From JAKFWF01 sp963732635 (GTDB lineage: Bacteria > Pseudomonadota > Alphaproteobacteria > Rhizobiales > Hyphomicrobiaceae): DNA of 64,000 nucleotides. The notes below the pieces were generated by a model that saw nothing but the letters and a program-made list of their open reading frames with translations, was not told the origin of the DNA and ran no database searches. Positions 55,340 to 63,904 of this stretch are shown piece by piece. The DNA lies in contig CAVTAL010000035.1 in NCBI GenBank assembly GCA_963732635.1, positions 558,001 to 622,000 on the forward strand, read 5' to 3'. Each line of letters starts with the position of its first letter. Position 1 is the first letter of the stretch. Made by a program: the position numbers and the translations under genes.

Positions 55340-57079
55340 ATGGCATCGACAAGAGGACTCGCGGTTGCCGATCCGGGGCTGCCGGATACTCGGCCGCGCG
55401 TCAAAATGATTGAGACGGTGGCCATGGCGACGATCGTCGCCGTGGTCGCCGGCTTCGTGCTGTATCCGCTCTATTATTTGCTGCAAGCCTCGTTCGACGT
55501 TGGCTTGCCGGACGTTCGTCCTCCAACGGCCTATGGCGTCGCGAACTACGCCAAGGTTTTCGATTATCCGCAGATTATCTGGAATACGCTGGTCGTCACG
55601 TTTGCCTCGACCGTTCTGGCGCTGCTGTTCGGTTTCGTGTCGGCGTGGATTTTGACGCGCACGAATGTGCCGTTCAAGCGCACGCTCGATCAGTTGATGA
55701 CCGTCCCTTATTACGTCACTCCGCTGCTCGGCGCGCTTGCCTGGAGCTTCCTGGGTGCGCCCGAAAGCGGGTTCGTCAATCAGGTCTGGCGCAAGCTCGG
55801 CGGCGCGGAGGCATTGATCGATATTACGTCGCCAATGGGCATTGCCTGGGTAATGGCGTTGTTCGAGGGGTCGGTGGCCTACGTCATGATCAGCGCCGTG
55901 ATGCAATCCATGGACCCCGCATTGGAAGAAGCGTCCCAGGTAATGGGTGCTAGCCGCTGGCGCACGATGTGGCGTGTGACGCTGCCGCTGGTCGCGCCCG
56001 GTGTGCTCGGGGCGGCGATCTTCGTCTTTGCGGAAATGCTCGGCTCGTTCTCCGTGGCGCTTGTGCTTGGCACCCCCGCGCGCTTCTACGTCATCACGAC
56101 AGCCATATATCACTTCGTCTCGCAGTATCCGCCCCGCATTCCGCTGGCCGCTGCCTTCGGCGTTTCATTGTTCGTCGTCATGTTTGCGATGCTATGGCTC
56201 TATCGCCGGGTCACATCGCGGAAAAGCTATGTCACGGTTTCTGGAAAGGCCTTTCGTCCGCGCGTGATGGATATGGGGCGCTTGCGGTGGGCGCTATTCG
56301 GTGTTGTTGCAGCCTATGTGTTCCTGTCGGCGATCCTGCCGGTTGCGACGCTGCTGTTCGCCTCCGTTCAGAAACTCGCGGTTGCATTTCCGGCGGCCTC
56401 CAACTTCACGTTCGATAATTTCAAGCAAGCGCTCTCGATCAATGCAGTTCGCTCGGCGATGCTGAACAGCTTGATCCTTGCCGGCATAACAGCGACGCTC
56501 GGCGTCGCGATAACAGGCCTGCTGACGTGGATCATCCTTCGCAGCAAGTTGCCGGGGCGTGGTGCGCTTGAGTACCTCGTGATGTTCCCGCAGGCTGTGC
56601 CGCGCCTCGTGTTCGCATTTGGCATGATGTGGGCGTGGCTCGTCTTCCCCTTGCCGATCTACGGCACGTTCTGGGTGCTCTTGATCGCCTACCTGACCGT
56701 GTTTATGCCCCTCGGCGTGCGCACTATTTCCGGCGTCGTGCTGCAACTGGACCGGAGCCTCGACGAGTGCGGGCAAGTGTGCGGCGCTTCCTGGGCGTAC
56801 CGCCTGCGCACGATCACCGTGCCGCTGCTTAGGCCCGGACTTTTGGCGGCGTGGCTGCTCATCTTCGTCGCCAGCGTGCGTGAACTTGGCGCGTCGATCC
56901 TGCTCATGGGGTCGGACAGCAAGGTCATGACGCCGGCAATCGTGGAAGCCTGGTTCTCTTCGAGTTCGGAACTGACCGCTGCGATGGCTCTAATTCAAAC
57001 GCTCGTCATAACAATTACGATGCTGATATTCGGCCTGCTTACTCGCCGTGTGGCGAAACACGAGGCATCCGCGCAATGA
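55340..57079 (+). CDS. ABC transporter permease, fused two-domain (FbpB/ThiP-like)
   Basis: A 579-residue inner-membrane permease with two tandem six-helix BPD_transp_1 domains, so a single chain forms the channel. Each half has an EAA loop for ATPase docking: EASQVMGASRWRTMWRVTLP (about residue 195) and ECGQVCGASWAYRLRTITVP (about residue 480). Fused permeases of this shape serve ferric, thiamine and phosphonate-type importers. ATG 55340 is 4 bp after the binding-protein stop. The gene overlaps the ATPase gene by 4 bp. Confidence 0.9.
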   Translation: MASTRGLAVADPGLPDTRPRVKMIETVAMATIVAVVAGFVLYPLYYLLQASFDVGLPDVRPPTAYGVANYAKVFDYPQIIWNTLVVTFASTVLALLFGFVSAWILTRTNVPFKRTLDQLMTVPYYVTPLLGALAWSFLGAPESGFVNQVWRKLGGAEALIDITSPMGIAWVMALFEGSVAYVMISAVMQSMDPALEEASQVMGASRWRTMWRVTLPLVAPGVLGAAIFVFAEMLGSFSVALVLGTPARFYVITTAIYHFVSQYPPRIPLAAAFGVSLFVVMFAMLWLYRRVTSRKSYVTVSGKAFRPRVMDMGRLRWALFGVVAAYVFLSAILPVATLLFASVQKLAVAFPAASNFTFDNFKQALSINAVRSAMLNSLILAGITATLGVAITGLLTWIILRSKLPGRGALEYLVMFPQAVPRLVFAFGMMWAWLVFPLPIYGTFWVLLIAYLTVFMPLGVRTISGVVLQLDRSLDECGQVCGASWAYRLRTITVPLLRPGLLAAWLLIFVASVRELGASILLMGSDSKVMTPAIVEAWFSSSSELTAAMALIQTLVITITMLIFGLLTRRVAKHEASAQ

Positions 57080-58185
57080 GCCAAGCGTCGACCACGCCAG
57101 CGATCGAGGTGGAGAATCTTTCCATCCGCTATGGCAGCGTCACGGCTGTCGAGACCGTCAGTTTTGTGGTTCAGCCCGGCCAGCAACTTACGCTGCTCGG
57201 ACCCTCCGGTTGCGGCAAGACATCGACATTGCGCGCTGTCGCAGGGTTGGAGACGCCGACATCAGGCGCGATCCGCATCGGCGGCCGACCGGTCTACGAC
57301 AGCAAGTTGGGTGTCGCCGTGCCCGCCGAGCAGCGCGGCATGTCAATGGTGTTCCAGTCTTACGCGATCTGGCCGCACATGACCGTGTTCGATAATGTCG
57401 CTTACGGACTGCGCGTGCGGAAGGAAAGCGGTGCCGCACTGAAGGAAAAAGTGCATCACGCCCTCGACCTGGTGAAAATGGGGCCATACGCGGACCGCAA
57501 CGCTTCCGCACTATCGGGTGGCCAGCAGCAACGCGTTGCACTCGCACGCGCCATCGCTTTTTCGCCGACGGTACTGTTGTTTGACGAACCCCTGTCTAAC
57601 CTCGACGCCAAGCTGCGTTCGGAGATGCGGATCGAGTTGCGCGAATTGCAACGCCGCCTCGGCGTAACTTCGCTCTACGTCACGCACGATCTGGAAGAAG
57701 CGCTGGCCATGTCGGACAGCATCGTCGTGATGCGAGCGGGCTTGCTTGAGCAAACCGGAACGCCGAGCGAAATTTACAACTATCCACGCACATCGTTCGT
57801 CGCCGACTTCGTCGGCTCGGCCAACCTCATCAATGGATCTGTCGAGAGTTTCGATGTAGCCTCAGGAACAATTGTCCTGCGCACCGCCGAAGGTCATTTG
57901 ATCCACGGCATCACGTGCGGTCGCCCGATCGGCAAGGAAGGCACGTTTTCGGTGCGAACCGTACATCTCTCGCTCAGTCGCGAGCGTCCGGCCGGGGCCA
58001 TCAATGTCTGGCCGGTGAGCATCATTCGCTCGGTATTTCTGGGTGACTTCGTGCAGGTCAATGTCCGTTGGGGCGGGCAGGACCTGGTCGTACGCCAGAT
58101 TGGCCCGCCAGGGCTTGAGCAAGGTGAGATCGGCTATCTCCACGTGCCGCCCAACCTTTGCGCTTTGCTCGAAAAATCGAGCTGA
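57076..58185 (+). CDS. ABC transporter ATP-binding protein
   Basis: A 369-residue ATPase of the PotA/FbpC type. Walker A GPSGCGKTSTLRAVAGLE (about residues 39-56), Q-loop in MVFQSYAIWPHMTVFDNVAY, signature LSGGQQQRVALARAIAF, Walker B VLLFDEPLSNLDAKLRSE and H-loop YVTHDLEEALAMSD are intact. A C-terminal TOBE-like regulatory domain (NLINGSVESFDVASGTIVLR onward) is present. The ATG overlaps the permease stop (ATGA). Together with the two genes before it this is a complete importer. Confidence 0.93.
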   Translation: MSQASTTPAIEVENLSIRYGSVTAVETVSFVVQPGQQLTLLGPSGCGKTSTLRAVAGLETPTSGAIRIGGRPVYDSKLGVAVPAEQRGMSMVFQSYAIWPHMTVFDNVAYGLRVRKESGAALKEKVHHALDLVKMGPYADRNASALSGGQQQRVALARAIAFSPTVLLFDEPLSNLDAKLRSEMRIELRELQRRLGVTSLYVTHDLEEALAMSDSIVVMRAGLLEQTGTPSEIYNYPRTSFVADFVGSANLINGSVESFDVASGTIVLRTAEGHLIHGITCGRPIGKEGTFSVRTVHLSLSRERPAGAINVWPVSIIRSVFLGDFVQVNVRWGGQDLVVRQIGPPGLEQGEIGYLHVPPNLCALLEKSS

Positions 58186-58329
58186 CCGCCCGGCTCTCCG
58201 GCAATTTGCATATCAGGCCTGTGCACGCCGCCAGGACGCATCCCCCTCCCCAACCGTCCAATCCTCCGCTACAACGCCCCTCCAGACCTGCCATAACTCG
58301 ACAACGAACAAACTTCACGGAGACGCATC

Positions 58330-59214
58330 ATGGCGAAAGTTGCTTGGATTGGGCTTGGCGTTATGGGCTATCCCATGGCCGGCCACCTCGCCAAGAAGGG
58401 CGGTCACGACCTCACCGTCTACAATCGGAACACCGCCAAGGCCGACGCCTGGGTCAAGGAATACGGCGGCGGGCGCACCGCTGCCACGCCGGCTGCCGCT
58501 GCCAAGGATGCCGACTTCGTGTTCTGCTGCGTCGGCAATGACAAGGACCTGCGCTCGGTAACCACCGGCAAGGACGGTGCATTCTCGGGCATGAAGAAGG
58601 GCGCGATCTTCATCGACAACACCACCGCCTCCGCCGACGTTGCCCGCGAACTCGACGCCGCGGCGACTGCCGGCGGCTTCGATTTCCTCGATGCGCCAGT
58701 GTCGGGCGGTCAAGCCGGCGCCGTCAACGGCGTCCTCACCGTGATGGTCGGCGGCAAAAGGGAAGTCTTCGACCGTGCCCAGCCGATCATGACGCACTAT
58801 GCCCGCATGACGACGCTCATCGGATCTGCCGGCGCCGGCCAGTTGACCAAGATGGTCAACCAGATCTGTATCGCCGGCCTCGTCCAAGGCCTATCCGAGG
58901 GGCTGCATTTCGCCCAGAAGGCCGGTCTCGACATTCCGGCTGTGATGGAGACGATCGCCAAGGGCGCCGCCGGCTCCTGGCAGATGGAAAACCGCTGGAA
59001 GACGATGGAAGCAGGCAAGTTCGATCACGGTTTCGCCGTCGATTGGATGCGCAAGGATCTCGCGATTTGCCTCGATGAAGCCCGCCGCAATGGCGCCAGT
59101 CTGCCGGTGGCGGCACTGGTGGATCAGTTCTATTCGGAAGTGCAGAAAATGGGCGGCAGCCGTTGGGATACCTCGGCCCTGATCGCGCGCCTCAACAACG
59201 CGGACAAGAAGTAA
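58330..59214 (+). CDS. NAD(P)-dependent oxidoreductase, 3-hydroxyisobutyrate dehydrogenase family
   Basis: A 294-residue beta-hydroxyacid dehydrogenase. Rossmann motif WIGLGVMGYPMAGHLAKKGG, substrate signature FLDAPVSGGQAGAVNGVL, catalytic Lys in GAGQLTKMVNQICIAGLVQG, and the C-terminal helical domain with KDLAICLDEARRNGASLPVA. It oxidises a 3-hydroxy acid such as 3-hydroxyisobutyrate, tartronate semialdehyde or a succinic-semialdehyde-type substrate; which one is not visible. GGAGAC precedes the ATG. The stop overlaps the next ATG by one base, so a thioesterase and a lipocalin-like gene are translated with it. Confidence 0.9.
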   Translation: MAKVAWIGLGVMGYPMAGHLAKKGGHDLTVYNRNTAKADAWVKEYGGGRTAATPAAAAKDADFVFCCVGNDKDLRSVTTGKDGAFSGMKKGAIFIDNTTASADVARELDAAATAGGFDFLDAPVSGGQAGAVNGVLTVMVGGKREVFDRAQPIMTHYARMTTLIGSAGAGQLTKMVNQICIAGLVQGLSEGLHFAQKAGLDIPAVMETIAKGAAGSWQMENRWKTMEAGKFDHGFAVDWMRKDLAICLDEARRNGASLPVAALVDQFYSEVQKMGGSRWDTSALIARLNNADKK

Positions 59215-59678
59215 TGCCGGCGACGAAGCACGCCCACGGCAAGCCATCGCCGCGGGAAGTGATCGACTACATGGCCAAGCGCAACGCGGTCTTCCGGCTC
59301 CTCGACATCGAGGTGCTGGAGGCCGAGCGCGGCCATTCCAAGTTCGCGATGATCGTGCGGCCGGAGTTGACCAATACATTCGATACGCTGCATGGCGGCA
59401 TGATCTTTGCGCTTGCCGACATGACGTTTGGCTTCACCTGTAACGCGCACAACGAGCGGGCGGTAACGGCCGGCGCCACGATCGAGATGCTGCACTCGCC
59501 CAAGGTCGGCGACCGGGTGATCTCGGAAGCGCGCGAGACTTATCGTAAAGGCCGCAACTCGCTCGTCGACGTGACGTTGTGGATCGACCATGGCCCCGGC
59601 GAGCCCGGCACCATCGTCGCCCACGTGCGTGGTCGCATGCGGTTGATCGGCGGGCACTTGATCGAGCGACCTGCATGA
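59214..59678 (+). CDS. PaaI family thioesterase (hotdog fold)
   Basis: A 154-residue hotdog thioesterase. The diagnostic segment TFDTLHGGMIFALADMTFGF has the HGG turn and the catalytic acidic residue on the central helix. It is followed by NERAVTAGATIEMLHSPKVG and RETYRKGRNSLVDVTLW. It probably hydrolyses an acyl- or aryl-CoA. The start shares one base with the dehydrogenase stop and the stop overlaps the lipocalin-like gene (ATGA). Confidence 0.9.
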   Translation: MPATKHAHGKPSPREVIDYMAKRNAVFRLLDIEVLEAERGHSKFAMIVRPELTNTFDTLHGGMIFALADMTFGFTCNAHNERAVTAGATIEMLHSPKVGDRVISEARETYRKGRNSLVDVTLWIDHGPGEPGTIVAHVRGRMRLIGGHLIERPA

Positions 59679-60052
59679 CATTCGAGCGGATCCGCAACCT
59701 GATTGGCACCTGGCGTTTGATCGCGACAAGCGCGGTTGACGATGCAGGTCAACCGATCCCCGCGCCATATGGTCCGATCCCGCATGGCATCGCCGTGTTC
59801 GGCTTCGACGGTCGCATGCTGGCGGTACTTGCCGACGGTCGGCCCGAGCTATCGACAGCCGAGGTTGCCCGCGAGTTCAACTCCTATTGCGGCAACTTCA
59901 CATTCGACGGCGAGACCCTGATCACCGTCGTCGACGGATCGTCGAATCCGGGCTGGATCGGGGCTGAGCAGGTGCGAACCGTGCGGTTTGATGGCGAGCG
60001 GCTGGTGCTCAAGAACGGCAAGCGTACTCTGACGTGGGAACGCGTCGCGTAG
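59675..60052 (+). CDS. Lipocalin-like domain protein
   Basis: A 125-residue single-domain protein. It begins FERIRNLIGTWRLIATSAVD, the first strand of Lipocalin_5-type domains, and ends with a basic ERLVLKNGKRTLTWERVA. GTW near the N-terminus and several regularly spaced beta strands fit an eight-stranded barrel that binds a small hydrophobic ligand. No signal peptide. Third gene of the coupled dehydrogenase-thioesterase operon. The ligand is unknown. Confidence 0.8.
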   Translation: MTFERIRNLIGTWRLIATSAVDDAGQPIPAPYGPIPHGIAVFGFDGRMLAVLADGRPELSTAEVAREFNSYCGNFTFDGETLITVVDGSSNPGWIGAEQVRTVRFDGERLVLKNGKRTLTWERVA

Positions 60053-60124
60053 TATTGCGCAGGTGAGTTGCGCCTGGCACGTGGGCTAGGCTAACCAAAC
60101 TCCCGATACCGAAGGAACCCGCAG

Positions 60125-61039
60125 ATGACCGCCGAGCTGACCTTCAAGAAGACGATGGAGTTCGAGTACGGCCAGCCGATGCAGCTGGCGCCCGGCGTTG
60201 CGCGCATTGTCGCCAACAATCCGAGCCCGTTCACCTTCAAGGGCACCAATACCTATTTGGTCGGCACCGACGAACTCGCCTTGATCGATCCAGGCCCTGA
60301 CGACGACGCCCACATCGACGCGATCATGCGGGCAGCCGGCGGGCGGCGTATTAGCCACGTTATCATCACCCACACTCACCGCGACCACACCGACGGCATG
60401 CCCAAGGTGCTGGCGGCTACCGGCGCCGTCACTTGCGGATATGGTCGTTCGGTGATGACACCCGGCGACGTGCGCATGAGCCCGTCCGGCTCGGAATTCA
60501 TCGACCAGAGCTTCGCGCCAGAAATCGTCTTGCGTGCCGGCGACAAGGTCAGCGGCCCGGGCTGGGCGCTTGAGGCGGTGTTTACGCCCGGCCACGCGCC
60601 AGATCATCTGTGCTTCGCGCTCGAAGGCCAGCGGCTGCTGTTTTCTGGCGATCATGTGATGGCCTGGAATACGACCGTGGTCGCACCGCCCGAGGGCAGC
60701 ATGGCCGACTACATGGCTTCGCTCAATGTCTTGCTGGCGCGCGCCGCGAGCGACGACGTCTACCTGCCGGGCCACGGCGGCCGGATCGACAATCCCGCCC
60801 GCGTGGTGAAGGCGTTCATCGTCCACCGCACCTGGCGGGAACAGGCAATTCTTGGGGCGATCCGGGATGGCACCGACAACGTGCGCGCGATCGTCAGCCG
60901 CGTGTACCAGGGTCTCGACGCACGTCTCGTGACGGCTGCTTGTCTTTCGGTGCTGGCGCACGTTGAGCATCTGATTTCGCGGGGATTGGTCCGGTGCGAC
61001 GGGCCGCCGACGTTTGATCAGCCTCTCTCAGCCGTTTAG
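60125..61039 (+). CDS. MBL fold metallo-hydrolase (LACTB2/ glyoxalase II-like)
   Basis: A 304-residue metallo-beta-lactamase-fold hydrolase. Metal ligands are in VIITHTHRDHTDGMP (H-x-H-x-D-H), FTPGHAPDHLCFALEG (His), FSGDHVMAW (Asp) and VYLPGHGGRID (His). A C-terminal winged-helix-like segment (TAACLSVLAHVEHLISRGLV) is typical of the LACTB2-like group. The substrate may be a thioester, lactone or RNA. A short leader of 72 bp separates it from the lipocalin-like gene. The last 146 bp overlap the convergent DUF1499 gene. Confidence 0.9.
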   Translation: MTAELTFKKTMEFEYGQPMQLAPGVARIVANNPSPFTFKGTNTYLVGTDELALIDPGPDDDAHIDAIMRAAGGRRISHVIITHTHRDHTDGMPKVLAATGAVTCGYGRSVMTPGDVRMSPSGSEFIDQSFAPEIVLRAGDKVSGPGWALEAVFTPGHAPDHLCFALEGQRLLFSGDHVMAWNTTVVAPPEGSMADYMASLNVLLARAASDDVYLPGHGGRIDNPARVVKAFIVHRTWREQAILGAIRDGTDNVRAIVSRVYQGLDARLVTAACLSVLAHVEHLISRGLVRCDGPPTFDQPLSAV

Positions 61040-61874
61040 GCACCAGCGCCTTCAAACGGCCACGCAGGCGGGCCACCCGGCCATCGGCGCTGGGAATCGT
61101 CGCCTCGACCAATGCCTGCACCTCTTTCAGGATGCGGCGCACGCGCTGGGCGTTGCGGCCGAGATCATGGCTGCCATAGCGCGAGGCCGATCGCACGTCG
61201 ATGCGGGACGTCTTGTTGTCGCCATCGATACGGATGACGACGTCGTCGGTGAAGCCGAGAACCAGCGTCCGATCGACGATCTCGATCCAACCGGGCTGGC
61301 CGTACTTGCCTTTGGGCGGTTCCTCGGCGACCGGTTTGAATTTCATTGTCTTGGAGTTCAGTGCGGCCAGTACCAATTCGTAGGCTTCCTCGGCTGGTCG
61401 GTCGATCTGGAAGGTGCGGATGTCGGGATAGGCCTTCGCTTGGGCCTGCGCGAAGCCGGCGCCGGGATAATTGATGTTGTTGGCGCCAGGCGGTCGCGCC
61501 TTGGCGAGGGCGGTAAAGCGCGGCGGCGTCTGCATGTCGGTCGAGATGTCATTGATGCGCGGCAGGCCACGCATTTGCGGCAGAGCGGTCAGCGGCCACG
61601 CTATGAGGCCCACCGCCACCAGCATGCCGAATAGCGTGGCGATGCCACCGCCAGTGCCGCGCCGCCAGATCCGGATCGTCGACACCAGTCCGAACGCCAG
61701 TGCCAGCAAGGCGAGCCCGATCGCGGCCGCACCGATGTTGAGCGCCACCGGTGTCGGCATCGCAAACAGCCGGTGCGCCAGGATCGCGGTGCCGGTCAGC
61801 GCGGCGGCGAACAGCGCCAACCTGACCGTCCAGCGGCTCGGACCCTTCTGGTCATCGGGTAGTTTCAGTGCCAT
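60894..61874 (-). CDS. DUF1499 family membrane protein
   Basis: A 326-residue protein. Three membrane helices occupy the N-terminal third (LALFAAALTGTAILAHRLFA, ALNIGAAAIGLALLALAFGL, IATLFGMLVAVGLIAWPLTA). The DUF1499 domain follows (about residues 120-265: NDISTDMQTPPRFTALAKAR, DIRTFQIDRPAEEAYELVLA, LVLGFTDDVVIRIDGDNKTS). The last 60 residues are basic and low-complexity, and their coding sequence lies antisense to the MBL hydrolase 3' end. The function of DUF1499 is unknown; an envelope role is likely from the helices. A sequencing shift could have lengthened the tail, but none is evident. Confidence 0.85.
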   Translation of the reverse strand: MALKLPDDQKGPSRWTVRLALFAAALTGTAILAHRLFAMPTPVALNIGAAAIGLALLALAFGLVSTIRIWRRGTGGGIATLFGMLVAVGLIAWPLTALPQMRGLPRINDISTDMQTPPRFTALAKARPPGANNINYPGAGFAQAQAKAYPDIRTFQIDRPAEEAYELVLAALNSKTMKFKPVAEEPPKGKYGQPGWIEIVDRTLVLGFTDDVVIRIDGDNKTSRIDVRSASRYGSHDLGRNAQRVRRILKEVQALVEATIPSADGRVARLRGRLKALVPKRLREADQTSAARRTGPIPAKSDAQRAPAPKDKQPSRDVRRDPGTRG

Positions 61875-62033
61875 CGGGCCTGCTTGTCGAGCGTTATCGA
61901 TTCGGCGAACGACATATCACAGTCGACCATGCGCGCGCGTCCTATGCCGCCGTCCAGCGATCTTTTGCCATCGCCCCGCAACATCGCTACGCTTTACCAG
62001 AATTGCGGCCAAAAAACCTGGGGTCAAACCGCC

Positions 62034-63428
62034 ATGCGGCAACTTACGAACTTCGAAACGCGCGATGTCGAGACGCTGCTTCATCCGACCACCAATCTGG
62101 CCACGCACCGCACCACCGGTCCGCTGGTGCTCGACCGCGCCCAGGGCGTCTATGTCTACGATACCACCGGCAAGCGCTACATCGAGGGCCTCGCCGGTCT
62201 TTGGTGCACTGGTCTTGGCTACGGCAACGAGGAACTGATCCAGGCCGCAGCCGACCAGATGCGCAAGCTGTCTTTCACCCACTTGTTCGGCGGCCGCAGC
62301 CATGAGCCGGCAATCGCGCTGGCCGAGAAGATCAAGGAAATATCGCCGGCACCGACCTCAAAGGTGTTTTTCACGAGTTCCGGCAGCGAGGCCAACGACA
62401 CGCAGATCAAGCTGCAGTGGTACTACAACAATGCCCGCGGCAAACCTGGCAAGAAGAAGATCATCGGTCGCGTGCGCGGCTATCACGGCGTCACCATCGC
62501 CTCGGCGAGCTTGACCGGCCTACCGATCTTCCACACCGACTTCGATCTGCCGATGTCGCGCGTGGTCCACGCCGAATGCCCGCACCACTATCGCAACGGC
62601 GAACCGGGTGAAACGGAGGAGGATTTCGCCACCCGTCTTGCCCGGAACCTGGAAGATCTGATCCACCGCGAGGGGCCGGAGACGATCGCTGCGTTCATTG
62701 CCGAGCCGATCCAGGGCGCCGGTGGCGTCGTCATTCCGCCGCGTACCTATTTTGAAAAGATCCAGGCTGTGTTGACCCGGCACGACATCGCCTTCATCGC
62801 CGACGAAGTGATCTGCGGCTTCGGCCGTACCGGCAACTGGTGGGGTTCGGAGACATTCCATATCCGCCCCGACACCGTCACCATGGCGAAGGCGATCACC
62901 TCTGCTTACATACCACTCGGCGCCATCACGGTGTCCGAGCCGGTCTATCAGGCGCTGGTCGACGAAAGCAAGAAACTGGGCGTGTTCGCACACGGCTTCA
63001 CCTACTCGGGCCATCCGGTTGCCTGCGCCGTCGCCAACAAGACGATCGAGATCTATCAGCGCATGAACATCGTGCGCCATGTACAGACGGTGTCGCCAGT
63101 ATTCATGTCGCGTTTGAAAGCCCTCGGTGGGCACCCGCTGGTCGGCGAGACCCGCGGCATCGGCCTGATCGGTGCCGTCGAACTCGTCAAGAACAAGGCG
63201 ACCAGGGAAAGTTTCGATGGCCGCCAGGGGGTTGGCGGCAAAGTTGTGGCGTTCGCACAGGAGGAAGGGTTGATCTGCCGCGCGGTTGCCGGCGATTCGA
63301 TCGCGATGTGCCCGCCACTGGTGATCAATGCCGATGAGATCAACGCGGCGTTCGATTCGCTTGCGCGCGCGCTCGATCGCACCGCGCATTGGGTCGAGAA
63401 AGACCTTGGCATCAAGCTCGGCGGTTGA
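62034..63428 (+). CDS. Aspartate aminotransferase family protein (class III omega-aminotransferase)
   Basis: A 464-residue PLP-dependent class III aminotransferase. Cofactor-binding segments are FTSSGSEANDTQIKLQWYYN, IIGRVRGYHGVTIASASLTG, FIADEVICGFGRTGNWWGSE (the PLP-pyridine Asp) and TMAKAITSAYIPLGA, in which Lys forms the internal aldimine. The class is of the putrescine/beta-alanine/omega-amino acid:pyruvate type. ATG 62034 begins RQLTNFETRDVETLLHPTTN, which matches where this family starts; the frame is open to 61884. It is divergent from the DUF1499 gene. Amino donor unknown. Confidence 0.92.
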   Translation: MRQLTNFETRDVETLLHPTTNLATHRTTGPLVLDRAQGVYVYDTTGKRYIEGLAGLWCTGLGYGNEELIQAAADQMRKLSFTHLFGGRSHEPAIALAEKIKEISPAPTSKVFFTSSGSEANDTQIKLQWYYNNARGKPGKKKIIGRVRGYHGVTIASASLTGLPIFHTDFDLPMSRVVHAECPHHYRNGEPGETEEDFATRLARNLEDLIHREGPETIAAFIAEPIQGAGGVVIPPRTYFEKIQAVLTRHDIAFIADEVICGFGRTGNWWGSETFHIRPDTVTMAKAITSAYIPLGAITVSEPVYQALVDESKKLGVFAHGFTYSGHPVACAVANKTIEIYQRMNIVRHVQTVSPVFMSRLKALGGHPLVGETRGIGLIGAVELVKNKATRESFDGRQGVGGKVVAFAQEEGLICRAVAGDSIAMCPPLVINADEINAAFDSLARALDRTAHWVEKDLGIKLGG

Positions 63429-63434
63429 GGTGGT

Positions 63435-63722
63435 TCACGCCGGCTGGGTCGCGACCGCGCCAAAGGCGAGCCAGCGATCGTGCTGGGTCTGCAGCCCAAG
63501 CCAGAAGCGGGCCGAATGCCCGAAAGTCGCGGCTAGTCGTGCCGCGATTTCGCTGGTGACCGGTCGCCGTTCGGCCAGCAGTTCGGCGACGGCTTCGGCC
63601 GGCAATCCAAGTTTGCCGGCAAGTCCGGCCGGGGCCAGGTGCAATCGGGGCAGCATGTCGTCGCGCAGGATTTCGCCGGGATGCGGTGGCGGGCATTCCA
63701 AGTCCTTGATGTTCTTCAGCAC
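63435..63722 (-). CDS. HigA family addiction-module antitoxin, no toxin partner seen
   Basis: A 95-residue XRE-type protein of the HigA family. PPPHPGEILRDDMLPRLHLA is the family's N-terminal signature (HPGE-x-L), and AGKLGLPAEAVAELLAERRP, TSEIAARLAATFGHSARFWL is the helix-turn-helix with the FWL end. GTG 63722 with AAAGAAG upstream is preferred; the frame is open to 63815. HigB toxin is normally just upstream, but the 180 bp there hold no such gene. It is therefore an orphan antitoxin or a stand-alone regulator. Convergent with the aminotransferase, 6 bp away. Confidence 0.82.
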   Translation of the reverse strand: MLKNIKDLECPPPHPGEILRDDMLPRLHLAPAGLAGKLGLPAEAVAELLAERRPVTSEIAARLAATFGHSARFWLGLQTQHDRWLAFGAVATQPA

Positions 63723-63904
63723 GGCACTTCTTTGGTGGCGGGGTTCAGTCTGGTTGCGATGCTGTTCCTCGGTCGCGCTCGAAATTGGGCCGGCCGGTGC
63801 CGTCACTGTGACCATTGGCTGAGTGCTTGTTCAGTTTTCACAATCCGAAATCGCCGCAATCGTCACCCAATCGTTACTCGCTATTGATGGGTGAAGGGCG
63901 GATA

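Noticed and set aside
62520..63389. 289-codon minus-strand frame
   Set aside because: Antisense to the class III aminotransferase, whose PLP motifs are intact.
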